64,000 nt of DNA from Legionella maceachernii (GCF_900167045.1 NZ_FUXJ01000015.1:33807-97806); one strand, 5' to 3'; numbered from the stretch's first letter, positions 9,110 through 18,056 are shown. Notes: a model not told the origin generated them from the letters alone. Numbers and translations are program-made.

Positions 9110-9928
9110 CACCGTCGCGCCGACGTGAACTGGCGCAAAAGGCGGTGAAAGAGAAAGGAATTTCAATCCGTTTATCGTGTTCGCTCTTTAGCCTTAGTGA
9201 GACCTGTTATCGCTATCAGTCTAAATTAAGCGAGGAGAATGCACGGATAGCGGATTGGCTAGAACGCCTGACACAGAATCAGCGCAATTGGGGTTTTGGC
9301 TTATGTTTTTTATACTTACGGAATGTGAAAGGATTTATTTGGAATCACAAGCGCGTTTATCGTATTTATCGAGAGTTAGAACTCAATATGCGCATCAAAC
9401 CAAAGAAACGGTTGATTAGGGAAAAACCTGAAGCCTTAGTTGTGCCATGCTACCAACGAATGTTGGTCGATGGATTTTATGCACGCCCAATTAGAAGATG
9501 GCCGCGCTTACCGTTTATTCAATGTCATTGATGATTTCAATCGGGAAGGTCTTGCCATTGAGGTTGATTTTTCTTTGCCAGCAGAGCGGGTTGTACGAGT
9601 CCTCAATCAAATCATTGAATGGCGAGGCAAGCCACAACAAATTCGTTGCGATAATGGTCCTGAATACATTTCTAAGCTACTTGGACAATGGGCTAATAAA
9701 AATCAAATACAGCTGGTTTTTATTCAGCCAGGTAATCCTCAACAGAATGCCTATATTGAACGCTACAATCGCACTGTTCGTTATGATTGGCTTAGCCAAT
9801 ATTTATTTAAATCTATTGCCGAGGTACAACACCATGCGACACAATGGTTATGGACGTACAACAATGAACGACCTAATACCGCTATTGGAGGAATACCTCC
9901 AAGGCAAAAACTGGCTCTAGTGGCCTAA
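9103..9928 (+). pseudogene. IS3-family transposase OrfB, internally frameshifted
   Basis: OrfB carries the DDE integrase fold. The catalytic residues are visible only when two frames are joined: Asp in [10 protein letters not shown], Asp in IRCDNGPEY and Glu in NAYIERYNR. The first part (9103 to about 9452) reads VTPSRRREL...EALVVP. The second part continues in another frame from about 9453 ([10 protein letters not shown]) to 9928. A single extra base near 9450-9455 explains the shift. It lies far from the programmed orfA/orfB site, so it is a disabling mutation, or less likely a sequencing error. Transposition would need OrfB supplied in trans. Confidence 0.85.
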
Positions 9929-10113
9929 TCCTCTACTTTTAACTTCGGTTAAAAATGGGCGGATTACCATGCAAGCTTATCCTAGCGACAATAGCGGAGA
10001 TTACAACGCGTGGTTTGATTTTGGCATTAAAATCTTGATAGCAGGATTAGAACGACAGCTAGAGCTAAGCCAATCGAAGAAATAATAACTGCTTTCCCTT
10101 ATGTACTAGTAAC

Positions 10114-10362
10114 TTGACTATATCTACAGCTATGGAACCTAACGAGATTATAGGTTCTACATCAAAGAAACGTCTTTGGACAGCATTTGAGAAGCTATCA
10201 AATTGTTCCAGAGATTTACCGAAATGGAGTTATAAAAGAAAAGCTAATAATATTCTTCGAACTTTGAGAACAATGGAACAGTATGGTTTGGTTATATTAA
10301 AAGAAAACCCAAATAAAAAACATAGGGGGAGGGCGCCCTTAATGCCAAAAGCCCTTATATGA
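10114..10362 (+). CDS. Winged-helix regulator-like fragment
   Basis: An 82-residue ORF (TTG 10114, ATG at 10132) containing RKANNILRTLRTMEQYGLV followed by a basic KKHRGRAP tail. The run of helix, helix, short strand resembles the recognition helix and wing of small putative DNA-binding proteins of the HVO_A0114/MarR-like type. The expected N-terminal helices are short, and it lies beside the IS-interrupted TetR remnant, so it may be the surviving end of a longer gene. No ribosome binding site is convincing. Function unknown. Confidence 0.35.
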   Translation: MTISTAMEPNEIIGSTSKKRLWTAFEKLSNCSRDLPKWSYKRKANNILRTLRTMEQYGLVILKENPNKKHRGRAPLMPKALI

Positions 10363-10393
10363 TGAATTTGAGGTTAAGTTTTCTATTCAGCAA

Positions 10394-10469
10394 GTTTATT
10401 AATCTAGTCCTTTAATTTTTTTTATTCATGGGAGTTATCGCAAAAATATAGGGGGCTAGGTTAATAAAC
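10394..10469. repeat. Spaced 14-bp inverted repeat
   Basis: GTTTATTAATCTAG at 10394-10407 and CTAGGTTAATAAAC at 10456-10469 are complementary except for one position, 48 nt apart, in the gap between the regulator fragment and the convergent kinase gene. It could be a long weak terminator stem or the ends of a small decayed element. Confidence 0.4.
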
Positions 10470-10496
10470 CTGTTATCCTGTCTGGGCATTAAGAAC

Positions 10497-12149
10497 TCAA
10501 TTTAATTCACTTAAAAGAGATTGTATAATTTCAGGGTCAATAGGTTTGGTGATAATTTTATTGATACCTGATTTTCTATAATTAGATAATGCTTGTTCTG
10601 AATAACCAGTCATAGCAAAGATAAACACTGGAGGGCGATTATTGGCAGCTTCCCACTTTCTGATACGCTGGCTTAACTCAATACCAGAACTATTAGGTAA
10701 TCTGATATCGGTAATAATAATGTCAAAGTCTTCGCTCATCACTAATAGGAAAGCATCTTCTGCATTATTGACCGAATTGATTTTATAACCCATTTTTTTC
10801 ACTGCTTGCTCTAAAAAGAATAAGATAACGGGGTTATCTTCCACTAATAATATACGCAGTACTTTTGACAAGGAATTTTTAGCATTCTTAGGATTTAGTG
10901 GAGATAAAGTTGACTCTCTTTGTTTGCTACTTTGGGTGGATTTCGTATCACTATTTTTTTCTATGTTTTCTCTTTTCAGTGATAAATCAAAATAAAATGT
11001 CGACCCTTTATTAAATTCACTTTCAAATTGAATACGACTTCCTAATAACTTTGCATATTTTTCGGCGATTTGTAGACCCATGCCAAACCCTTCATGGTGG
11101 ATGTTGTTCGAAACATTAACCGAATGAAATCGTTCAAAAACCTTCTGATGACTTTCTTTTCTTATGCCAATTCCTGTGTCATGTATACTAAAACGAAGTT
11201 GTACATTTTTTCTTTCTTTTTTTAATAATTTTATCTCTATCTCTACATACCCTTTGGCGGTAAATTTAATTGCATTTCCTAGCAAATTAAGCAAAATTCG
11301 ATAGAGTTTATTTTGATCAGATATTATATAGGTAGGCATTTCGCTATCAATATTAATTTTTATATCAATATTTTTTAGTTTTGCTGCAGGAAGGACGAGA
11401 GCCACCAGTGCGTTAATGCTTTTACTTAAATTAAAAGTCTCATATTGAATATCTACTTTCATACTATCTGCTGATCTTAGCTGTAGTATGTCGTTAAATA
11501 AAGCTAACAGCTGTTCTCCGCTTTCATAAAGTAATTGAGCATATTTTTTCTCGTTCTGGCCACAGATGGTTTGTTCTAAAAATTTAGCCATACCGATGAT
11601 TCCTGATAAAGGAGTTCGAAGATCGTGACTCATACTATCAATGAATTCTGTTTTCATGCGATTTGCTTTTTCTGCTTTTTCTTTAGCGCTTTTTAAGTTA
11701 AGTGTCTTCTGCTTCAGCGGGGTGATATCTATTGTATTACCCACTACCCCCATAATTTCTCCTTTGTGATTATATATGGGATTTTTAATAGACAATTGAT
11801 TCACTTTTTTACCAGAAGGCAAAATATTTATCTCTTCATATAAGTGTTCAACTTTTTTTTCCATTACCATTAAATCATTAGAACGAAATTGATCTGCTAT
11901 TTTTTTATCAAATAATTCATAATCGGTTTTTCCAACGACTTCTGAACTATTGGTTATAAAACCCATTTTTTTTAAAGTCTGGCAACCTCGTTTATTGACT
12001 CCAAGCCATCTTCCTTTAGTGTCTTTCCAATAAATATCACCAGGTAAATTATCAATAAGATGTTTTAAATACTTATTTTCTATTTCTAATTGTAGAATAG
12101 CTTCCTTTAAGGAGGAGATTAAATTATTCTGTTCAGCTGATCTACTCAT
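10497..12149 (-). CDS. PAS-domain hybrid sensor histidine kinase
   Basis: A cytoplasmic hybrid kinase of 550 residues from the ATG at 12149, which has GGAG eight bases upstream; an in-frame ATG lies four codons earlier at 12161. In numbering from that earlier ATG: PAS domain about 35-150 (NLPGDIYWKDTKGRWLG), HisKA with phospho-acceptor His179 in MSHDLRTPL, HATPase with N296 (NLLGNAIKFT), G1 HDTGIGI 327-333 and G2 GFGMGLQ 358-364, and a C-terminal receiver with Asp485 in ITDIRLPN and Lys in ITKPID. There are no membrane segments, so an intracellular or PAS-bound cue is expected. No Hpt domain is present, so relay needs a separate partner. Its PAS-kinase core is paralogous to the prophage kinase at 41701. 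Confidence 0.92.
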   Translation of the reverse strand: MSRSAEQNNLISSLKEAILQLEIENKYLKHLIDNLPGDIYWKDTKGRWLGVNKRGCQTLKKMGFITNSSEVVGKTDYELFDKKIADQFRSNDLMVMEKKVEHLYEEINILPSGKKVNQLSIKNPIYNHKGEIMGVVGNTIDITPLKQKTLNLKSAKEKAEKANRMKTEFIDSMSHDLRTPLSGIIGMAKFLEQTICGQNEKKYAQLLYESGEQLLALFNDILQLRSADSMKVDIQYETFNLSKSINALVALVLPAAKLKNIDIKINIDSEMPTYIISDQNKLYRILLNLLGNAIKFTAKGYVEIEIKLLKKERKNVQLRFSIHDTGIGIRKESHQKVFERFHSVNVSNNIHHEGFGMGLQIAEKYAKLLGSRIQFESEFNKGSTFYFDLSLKRENIEKNSDTKSTQSSKQRESTLSPLNPKNAKNSLSKVLRILLVEDNPVILFFLEQAVKKMGYKINSVNNAEDAFLLVMSEDFDIIITDIRLPNSSGIELSQRIRKWEAANNRPPVFIFAMTGYSEQALSNYRKSGINKIITKPIDPEIIQSLLSELN

Positions 12150-12344
12150 AGGATACTCCATGTAGGCAAAGCCGCAAGTTTAGATCAAAAGAAACTGATA
12201 GGGAATAAGGATTACCGCATCAATAGCAGATTTGTTTGAAGAAAATGGAGTTTCTTATATTTCAATATAGAAACCTGGCCATTTGTAAAATTCAACTCTT
12301 TTTTTTCCCTGCAGTTAAATGTAATTGGAAAAGGAAGATAAGTA

Positions 12345-13805
12345 ATGAGCAGAATTAATTTACTACAAGGTCCAGGGAGTAAACAGAGCTATTTTGGAGG
12401 GGCAACACAGAGATTTTTTAGTCAGTCAAAATTACCCATTTTCTCGACGTTAGAAAAATGGGCAACAGACGAATTTGCTAGATTAAAAATTGGCCCAAAA
12501 CCTTTGGAAGGAACTCTTGTCTATATACGTCAGCATATGTTATGGAACTCTATACCTCTAGCGAGAACAATGAGTAAATGGGGCGTTAGATACAGTAACA
12601 TGTATTATTTGGGTATTCCCTATTCGGCAAATTCAGGCGTAATAAAAGAATTACAAGCATTAGGAGTTAACTATTTTCACGGCGTAGGGCAACTTGGTTA
12701 TGGAAGAGGTGAAGATGACGCTATCAGCGCTTCCACTTGGAGATGGAAAGACATTTATGAAGTACCCAAAGAGGGCATAGACAAGATAATAGCGTTCGAT
12801 CACGGCGGCAAAGTATTACAATTTATGCCTCCAGATTTATTAAAAAAATATAAAGTAGTTGCTGGTGACAAAACAACAACTGGTATAGATGAGATTAATA
12901 GAAGAGGAAAACCTCCTTTCCCTGTCATTGATGTAGCCAGCTGTGCAATTAAAAAATTTGTTGAGCCTCCTTTTATTGCCGAAGCTGTTTTTTCTAATTT
13001 AGACAACATTTTAGATGACATTCGATTCACTAAAGCAATTTGTAGTGTTATAGGTTTTGGGCCTATTGGAAAAGCGATTGCTAAAAAGCTTCTTGATTTA
13101 GGGTGTTGTGTTTTTGCGCATGACATTAAGCCGGAATTGCTGACAGAAATATCTCACCCCAATCTTTATAAAACAGTTGATCCAAATGCAGCTTTATCGA
13201 AAGCAAAGTATATTTTCTTTTGTACGAAAGAAGACATTACTAACCCAGCACTCGACTTATTTAGACTGAACCCTGAAGAGCAAGTACTCATTAATTGTAC
13301 TTCTGGGGATTATCCTGTCGCTACTGCATTACGGCAACTTGTACCAGCGATCGATTTAATCAACCAATCACTTGACCCCTATAGAGATGTGATATATACA
13401 AATCCAATCGGTGGCAGAATTGTATTTCATCAAGGTGGATATCCCGCTAATTTTGGAAAAAGCCGAGAAAGTGGAAGATCAGTGGATGATGAAAAAATTG
13501 ATATCATCCGCTCACTAGCCTTAGCTGCATTAGTACAAGCAGTATGGCATTTTCACGACATTCAAGTGATGAGTAATGGTTTAAATATGCTTGATGCAGC
13601 GATGCAGGTTTTGCTGGTGAAAAAATATTTGCAGCTAAATCCGGGTGCTATTCCAGAAACAGTTGCGAATAATTTACAAAATCCCCAGTGGATAAGAGAG
13701 TATGCAACTAAACTCGATCCAAATGTTATTTGTAATACTTCTAACAATACTAAAATGCAGGATGAAAGAGATGAATTAGATAAGAGTATCTCATTAAATA
13801 TCTAG
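12345..13805 (+). CDS. Divergent S-adenosylhomocysteine hydrolase-like NAD-binding protein
   Basis: The 486-residue protein resembles adenosylhomocysteinase in overall order. It has an N-terminal substrate-like half with TTTGIDEINRRG at 177-188, equivalent to the SAHH ETTTGV segment, then a Rossmann domain with VIGFGPIG (G237-G242) and an acidic residue after the next strand (AHDIKPE). Several hallmark residues of true SAHH are not obvious and the C-terminal Lys-Tyr tail that closes the NAD site is absent, so ordinary SAH hydrolysis is doubtful. It may act on a related nucleoside or be a secreted or specialised homologue. ATG 12345 follows GGAAAAGGAAG. Transcribed divergently from the PAS kinase. 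Confidence 0.6.
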   Translation: MSRINLLQGPGSKQSYFGGATQRFFSQSKLPIFSTLEKWATDEFARLKIGPKPLEGTLVYIRQHMLWNSIPLARTMSKWGVRYSNMYYLGIPYSANSGVIKELQALGVNYFHGVGQLGYGRGEDDAISASTWRWKDIYEVPKEGIDKIIAFDHGGKVLQFMPPDLLKKYKVVAGDKTTTGIDEINRRGKPPFPVIDVASCAIKKFVEPPFIAEAVFSNLDNILDDIRFTKAICSVIGFGPIGKAIAKKLLDLGCCVFAHDIKPELLTEISHPNLYKTVDPNAALSKAKYIFFCTKEDITNPALDLFRLNPEEQVLINCTSGDYPVATALRQLVPAIDLINQSLDPYRDVIYTNPIGGRIVFHQGGYPANFGKSRESGRSVDDEKIDIIRSLALAALVQAVWHFHDIQVMSNGLNMLDAAMQVLLVKKYLQLNPGAIPETVANNLQNPQWIREYATKLDPNVICNTSNNTKMQDERDELDKSISLNI

Positions 13806-13807
13806 CG

Positions 13808-14305
13808 CAAATCAGCACTTGCGCGGCTTCCACATGCTGAAATGGAAGAGAAAAGACCAGCAATTGCATTAGCATTAAAGAAGGGAAATTCAATGCCTTT
13901 AAGGCATTGTTTGAAAACGGTGCAAAATGTGTCTTTTATAGGGGTTCTACCGCCGAGCAAACTGTTTTTCATTATGCAGCTTACTTTGGAAGAATTGAAA
14001 TAATACGTTATCTCATTACACAAAAATTTAATATAACTGCTATAGTACCTGCCTTACAAAAAACAGGCCTTACCTTTGCACTTGAAGAGAAAAAATGGCC
14101 AACAGCGGCACGTATATTAATGTCGCAAGATACAATGGAGTCCATAGCAGCTAAAGATAAATTACTTATTCAAGACAACCTCGATAACATTTATCAAGCG
14201 TATGCTGAGGAGAGAAACCATTTGCCGAAAGAGTTGCCATTAAATGTTATGCATTTACTTATTTTAACCCCTGCATGTACGCACCGATATATTAATTTTT
14301 GCTAA
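13808..14305 (+). pseudogene. Degraded ankyrin-repeat gene next to the prophage end
   Basis: Ankyrin-like sequence is readable from about 13880 (EGKFNAFKALFENGAK, then TVFHYAAYFGRIEIIRYL), but the start is in a different frame (RKSALARLPHAEMEEK...), so at least one frameshift lies near 13885-13900. Coding character ends near LPLNVMHLLI at about 14262, after which the frame continues into unrelated DNA and stops at 14305. The gene is broken at both ends, probably the remnant of a Legionella-type ankyrin protein. Confidence 0.55.
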
Positions 14306-15034
14306 ACGGTTTTCCATTATCTGACCCTCGGCCGGGATCTTGGTAAAAAGGGCCATTAGCATAAACAGAGAAGAGAAAAGGGATAACCACCACGCGGGAA
14401 AAAATCCACAATAAGTCTGATTATTTTGATAATCAGACCTAATCTTCAAATCAGATTCTATAAGCCTTGCTGGCTCTACATTCTCTGTTGGCTGGTGGTA
14501 AATGTGATAATCAGACCTAAATGATGAATTACCATCTTCCAAGCATTTAAAATCATTGTTACTGCTATCATGCGAATTTTGAAATTCGCTAGTAGTAATA
14601 TTTATATTACTACTTAATGAGTAAGGTTTTTCTGGTATAGCATTGCCGGTTTTGGCAAAACGCTTGCCAGAATCGGCAACGCTGTTCAAAACTGTATCAA
14701 GTATCTGGGGATAGTAAGAAAATCCTTTATCTGTCAGCGTATACCAAATTGTATGGTCATACTTCTTTTTGTTAAACGTGTTGGTGGTAATTAGACCAAG
14801 CTTTATGCAATTCGCAATAATGGTGCGAATGTTTTTAGTTGACCAAAAACCGAAATATTTGACGAAATCTTGGATGGTATTGTATGACCAGCATCGACCT
14901 TCATGAATATTCCTTTGTTTAGGGTCTTGTTTACTAGCGTTAGTTCTTATCCAAGTGGATAAATTGGCTATGAAAATACATAGATTTGCGTCCTTTGTAT
15001 CAGTCATTAACTGTTCGTTAATAGTTAAATTCAT
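14264..15034 (-). CDS. N-terminal half of phage replication initiator, fused to host DNA at attL
   Basis: ATG 15034 follows AAGGAGC. The first 130 residues form a winged-helix domain (IQDFVKYFGFWSTKN...CIKLGLITTNTF) of the kind at the N-terminus of phage O-like replication proteins. A Ser/Asn-rich linker follows with two related pieces, RSDYHIYHQP and RSDYQNN. The second is encoded by the attL core. From 14420 leftward the frame uses chromosomal DNA, adding about 50 unrelated residues (TYCGFFPAWW...VRTCRG). The genuine C-terminal half is at 54922-55348. As an integrated gene it lacks the domain expected to recruit the helicase, so it is probably inactive or dominant-negative. Confidence 0.8.
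   Translation of the reverse strand: MNLTINEQLMTDTKDANLCIFIANLSTWIRTNASKQDPKQRNIHEGRCWSYNTIQDFVKYFGFWSTKNIRTIIANCIKLGLITTNTFNKKKYDHTIWYTLTDKGFSYYPQILDTVLNSVADSGKRFAKTGNAIPEKPYSLSSNINITTSEFQNSHDSSNNDFKCLEDGNSSFRSDYHIYHQPTENVEPARLIESDLKIRSDYQNNQTYCGFFPAWWLSLFSSLFMLMALFTKIPAEGQIMENRLAKINISVRTCRG
14421..14436. other. attL core
   Basis: TTATTTTGATAATCAG, identical to the copy at 55349-55364. The left side (…ATAAGTCTGA) is chromosomal and the right side (ACCTAATC…) is prophage. The core codes for DYQN-type residues of the replication initiator in phase with the attR copy. Confidence 0.8.
14427..14520. repeat. Direct repeats next to attL (arm sites or origin iterons)
   Basis: TGATAATCAGACCTAA occurs at 14427-14442 (overlapping the att core) and at 14505-14520, 78 bp apart, with a weaker relative (AATCAGATTC) near 14449. 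They lie in the linker-coding part of the replication gene, where lambda-like phages place origin iterons. They could equally be integrase arm sites. Confidence 0.5.
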
Positions 15035-15542
15035 GATATAATTGCTCCTTGATTCAGCTTTGTTCGTTGAGCTGGGTTAATGTTGTAAGGATTTACTCGC
15101 AACGTGCTTCGGTCGCCAAACTTCTACACGTTGACCAGTTTCGGGCAGGAAGCCCAAATTCTATTTTTTACTTTTCATTTTGTTCATGTAAGTTCTACAT
15201 CTTAAAACTAAATTATCTATTAAATCTATTGCATAAGACATCTAAAAATTTCCTCGTAATTATTATTTTGATTCCCTGTTGCTAAACACACGAATCCATA
15301 GGATGGAAATGCGTCCAGTTGTAAGAAATATAATGGCAAAGGGAGTCGTAAAGACTTGATTCTGGTGAAGTGTTGTGTAGAATTCGTTGCATGTAACTGC
15401 CTTGCCCGTAAAGGTTTTTACTAGAGAATACATTAGCTAACGACTGATGTATTCTCGGTCTGATTATTTTGCCGCTAATTTACTCTGAAATATTCTTTAA
15501 TTCAATAGAGCTACCATCCAAACTTCGAGTGTGAGGCAAATG
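15035..15542. other. 508-bp intergenic region between replication gene and cro-like gene
   Basis: No credible gene is seen. It contains a perfect 10-bp inverted repeat GAGAATACAT / ATGTATTCTC (15424-15433 and 15447-15456, 13-nt loop), a GGGC-AGGAA-GCCC mini-hairpin near 15145, and the promoter region for the leftward replication gene. The 10-bp hairpin could end the leftward cro-like transcript. Confidence 0.4.
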
Positions 15543-15773
15543 TCATACATTGCCCTCCTTCTTAGTTTTGGGTTTCTTAGGGTTTCTAACTAAATAGGGA
15601 TCTTGTTCATCAGGCATTAATTTGCCTTCCGTCAGATAGGCCAAACGAAATTGCTGTTTCCAGGGAATATAGCCCTGTGCTTTCCATTTAGTCATATTCT
15701 GTGAGGCGATTCCTAATGCCTTACACGCTTGATTTAAATTTCCATAATAATTTTCTACTTCATCCACTGTCAT
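15543..15773 (-). CDS. Cro-like phage repressor 1
   Basis: A 76-residue protein from ATG 15773, chosen because AGGAGG lies nine bases upstream; the longer frame to 15797 has no such site. The N-terminal helix-turn-helix (NYYGNLNQACKALGIASQNMTKWK...IPWKQQFRLAYLTEGKL) has the lambda Cro/YdaS-type pattern, and the C-terminus is basic (PKKPKTKK). It is divergent from the YqaJ-RecT-SSB operon across a 110-bp control region carrying AACCTAAGTT operator-like sites, so it probably binds those sites and represses early genes, itself or both. Confidence 0.8.
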   Translation of the reverse strand: MTVDEVENYYGNLNQACKALGIASQNMTKWKAQGYIPWKQQFRLAYLTEGKLMPDEQDPYLVRNPKKPKTKKEGNV

Positions 15774-15807
15774 GATTGTCCTCCTGTTTGACGGCACTTA
15801 TTTTAAA

Positions 15808-15859
15808 TTAAACCTAAGTTTAATTCTAGGTTGATTTTCAAACATCTTTGCTCTAAATT
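15808..15859 (+). promoter_or_regulatory. Early promoter and operator pair between cro-like gene and yqaJ-like gene
   Basis: A plus-strand promoter TTGATT (15831-15836), 17-bp spacer, TAAATT (15854-15859) precedes the exonuclease gene. A near-palindrome TTAAACCTAAGTTTAA lies at 15808-15823 and a half-match TAATTCTAGGTTGA overlaps the -35. Both are variants of the perfect palindrome found at 51530-51547, which suggests one repressor controls both early promoters. Confidence 0.6.
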
Positions 15860-15883
15860 GAAACCTTTCCAGGAGGGAAAGAT

Positions 15884-16714
15884 ATGTTAACGGAAGAACA
15901 ACGAGCCAAAAGGCAAAACGGGATAGGTGCGTCTGATACGCCTATCATCATGGGATACTCAAGTTATAAAACGCCCTACCAGTTGTACTTAGAGAAAACA
16001 GGCGTCATTGAAGTAGACGAAGAAATGACGGAGCAGCAATACTGGGGAAATGCTTTAGAGCCGGTTATCATCAAGAGATTCGCGGAAGAAAATAATGTGG
16101 AAATCTCATTTCCTGATACCGCGCATCACCCTGACTACCCTTTCATCTTTGCCAATTTGGATGGCTGGATTGAAAGTGAAAAGGCTGTGGTAGAAGCAAA
16201 GTCTGCCAATAGTTTCCAGCGCAAAGAATGGGACATGGCACTTACAGATGGAATTCCTCTTGTTTACCTAATTCAAATTGCAAAGCAATGCGCCATTACT
16301 AATGCTTCAAGAGGCTACTGTGCCGTATTAATTGGTGGTATGAAATATAAGCAGTTTGTTTATGAGCGTGACAAAGAACTAGAGACTGTTATCTTACAAG
16401 CTGACATAGATTTTTGGGAGTGTGTTCAACGTAGACAAGAGCCTCCTCCATTAAACACATCTGATTGCCGACTGAAGTTTCCTACCCCAAGTCCTGATAA
16501 AATTGCTCATGCTACTTTCAAGACTGACCATGCTTTGAAAACACTGACCGATTACAAATCAAGGATAAAAGAGCTTCAAGAGCATGAGGAAACTCAAAAG
16601 ATGCATTTAATGTCTCACATGGGCGATGCAGAGTATCTGATGGGTCATGAAGGTGAGTTGTTGGCTACATGGAAGGCCACAAAAAAAGGTACACGGGTAT
16701 TTAATATTAAGTGA
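15884..16714 (+). CDS. YqaJ-family phage exonuclease
   Basis: A 276-residue lambda-exonuclease/YqaJ-type nuclease. Visible elements are IGASDTPIIMGYS at the N-terminus (the I-G-A-S-D active-site entry), WGNALEPVIIKRF, FIFANLDGWI with the metal-binding Asp, and VVEAKS with the Glu-x-Lys pair. It resects one strand of DNA ends to give 3' overhangs for annealing. ATG 15884 follows AGGAGGG. It is directly followed by, and overlaps, the RecT-like gene, then SSB, forming a complete phage homologous-recombination cassette. Confidence 0.9.
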   Translation: MLTEEQRAKRQNGIGASDTPIIMGYSSYKTPYQLYLEKTGVIEVDEEMTEQQYWGNALEPVIIKRFAEENNVEISFPDTAHHPDYPFIFANLDGWIESEKAVVEAKSANSFQRKEWDMALTDGIPLVYLIQIAKQCAITNASRGYCAVLIGGMKYKQFVYERDKELETVILQADIDFWECVQRRQEPPPLNTSDCRLKFPTPSPDKIAHATFKTDHALKTLTDYKSRIKELQEHEETQKMHLMSHMGDAEYLMGHEGELLATWKATKKGTRVFNIK

Positions 16715-16722
16715 GGGATCAC

Positions 16723-17661
16723 ATGAACAATACAGAACTGGCGATAGTTAAGGACGAATCGCGGGAACTGAATCACATGAAACCAAGCCGTCTGGAAGAC
16801 AGTTTGTTCTCTAAAGATTTAGCCCCGCATTACATGAAATTAGCAGGACAATTGGCAGCATCAGAAATGGTTCCAAAGTGCTTTAGAAATAAGCCATCCG
16901 ATTTATTTCTATGCTGGTCTATGGGGTATCAAATAGGCATACCTCCTGAGCAAGCTATGAATTGTATAGCTGTTGTTAATGGCAAAGCTGTCATGTGGGG
17001 AGATGAAATGCTTGCTCTGTGTATGTCCCATCCTGATTTTCAGGATATTACTGAAGAGCCAATAATTGGCAAAGACAATATAATTTCTGGTTACACATGC
17101 ACCATTAAGCGTAAAGGTAGAACTCCTACTGTCTCGGTTTTCACATTGGATATGGCTAAGAAAGCGGGTCTACTCGCTAAGGGCGGCGTATGGAATCAAT
17201 ACCCAGATAGAATGCTAAAACTTAGAGCCAGAGGGTTTGCTCTTAGAGATGCTTTCCCTGATGCATTGAAAGGCATTAAGTCTCGTGAAGAAGTGGAAGA
17301 TTACATTGATGCAGATTATGCAGTAGTTCATTCTAAGCCTTCTCGAACTGAAGTACTAAAACAGGATATTACTGCCAAGAAGGAGCTGCCTAATGTTGAC
17401 GCGATTAATAAATGTGTTGCTGGAAATGAGAATCAAGAGACTGGAGAAAAAACTGCGAAAAGTGAGGAGCTACAGCCAATGGAGAAGCCTAGAGAAGAAA
17501 CGGCTCAATTGCATATTCAAATTAAACAGCTCATCAAGGAGATAGGATTTCCTGATGAACGTCTTCAGAAAGCCTTATCCTACTATCAGGTAGGAGCTAT
17601 TGATGAAATGGATTGGGAAGCGGCTCATCACTTCATATTGAAATTAACTAAGCAAGGATAA
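16723..17661 (+). CDS. RecT-like single-strand annealing protein
   Basis: A protein of 312 residues from ATG 16723, which has GAGGGATCAC upstream; a GTG start four codons earlier overlaps the exonuclease stop. The central part (GYQIGIPPEQAMNCIAVVNG, then MWGDEMLALCMSHPDF) is characteristic of a RecT-type recombinase family in phages, followed by a charged linker and a helical C-terminus. It anneals complementary single strands made by the neighbouring YqaJ exonuclease. The partnership follows from family knowledge and gene order. Confidence 0.82.
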   Translation: MNNTELAIVKDESRELNHMKPSRLEDSLFSKDLAPHYMKLAGQLAASEMVPKCFRNKPSDLFLCWSMGYQIGIPPEQAMNCIAVVNGKAVMWGDEMLALCMSHPDFQDITEEPIIGKDNIISGYTCTIKRKGRTPTVSVFTLDMAKKAGLLAKGGVWNQYPDRMLKLRARGFALRDAFPDALKGIKSREEVEDYIDADYAVVHSKPSRTEVLKQDITAKKELPNVDAINKCVAGNENQETGEKTAKSEELQPMEKPREETAQLHIQIKQLIKEIGFPDERLQKALSYYQVGAIDEMDWEAAHHFILKLTKQG

Positions 17662-17666
17662 AAATC

Positions 17667-18056
17667 ATGGTAAATCAGGGAACAGTTCTCGGCAGAGTCG
17701 GTAAAATAGATACAAAAACAACCTCTACAGGCACTAAAATAACGAACATTAGCATTGTTACATCTAAGAAATTCGTTAAGAATGGAGAGAAACAAGAGAA
17801 AGCCACATGGCATAATGTCACTGCATTTTCAAAGGTTGCAGAAATTGCAGAAAAGTATGTGAATGTAGGTGATTGCTTGTATATTCAAGGCGAAATGGAT
17901 AATCAAAAATACACTACGCAAGATGGTCAAGAGCGAACAAAACACTTCATAGTAGCACACACTCTACAGCTTATGCCTAAGACTAAAGAGCATGGAGCCG
18001 CCCCAAAAGATAAATCTTATGAAGCTGGTTTTGAAGATGATGATATCCCCTGGTAA
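17667..18056 (+). CDS. ssb: Phage single-stranded DNA-binding protein
   Basis: The 129-residue protein begins MVNQGTVLGRVGKIDTK, the start of the SSB OB-fold, with KATWHNVTAFSKVAEIAEKYV and a G-E strand (YIQGEMDNQ) that fit SSB. It ends in the acidic tip DDDIPW, the docking tail for partner proteins. Shorter than cellular SSB (about 160-180 aa) owing to a short linker. It closes the recombination operon, and its 3' end overlaps the convergent VRR-NUC gene by about 40 bp. Confidence 0.92.
   Translation: MVNQGTVLGRVGKIDTKTTSTGTKITNISIVTSKKFVKNGEKQEKATWHNVTAFSKVAEIAEKYVNVGDCLYIQGEMDNQKYTTQDGQERTKHFIVAHTLQLMPKTKEHGAAPKDKSYEAGFEDDDIPW

Larger units (their letters stand above)
8771..9968 (+). mobile_element. 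IS3-family insertion sequence (probably IS407 group), 1198 bp
   Basis: The element is bounded by terminal inverted repeats: left GGTAATCC..., right end ...GGATTACC, with further matches inside (CCC, TAAC, AAAAGTAGA). The flanks carry a perfect 4-bp target duplication ATGC at 8767-8770 and 9969-9972. It holds orfA and orfB in the overlapping arrangement of IS3 elements. The 4-bp duplication and OrfA type fit the IS407 group. OrfB is frameshifted, so this copy is probably not autonomous. Confidence 0.92.
8692..10085 (+). pseudogene. TetR-family C-terminal remnant interrupted by an IS3 element
   Basis: Removing the IS (8771-9968) and one copy of the ATGC duplication joins 8692-8770 to 9973-10085 in frame. 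The fragment reads through TEDITQFPHLMQAYPSD and SGDYNAWFDFGIKILIAG and ends QSKK. The FDFGIKILIAGLE pattern is that of the C-terminal ligand-binding domain of TetR repressors. The N-terminal helix-turn-helix is missing upstream of 8692, so the gene was already truncated or decayed before or after the insertion. It is not expected to function. Confidence 0.6.

Noticed and set aside
15049..15285. Plus-strand ORF opposite the replication-gene leader
   Set aside because: No ribosome binding site and no protein-like composition.
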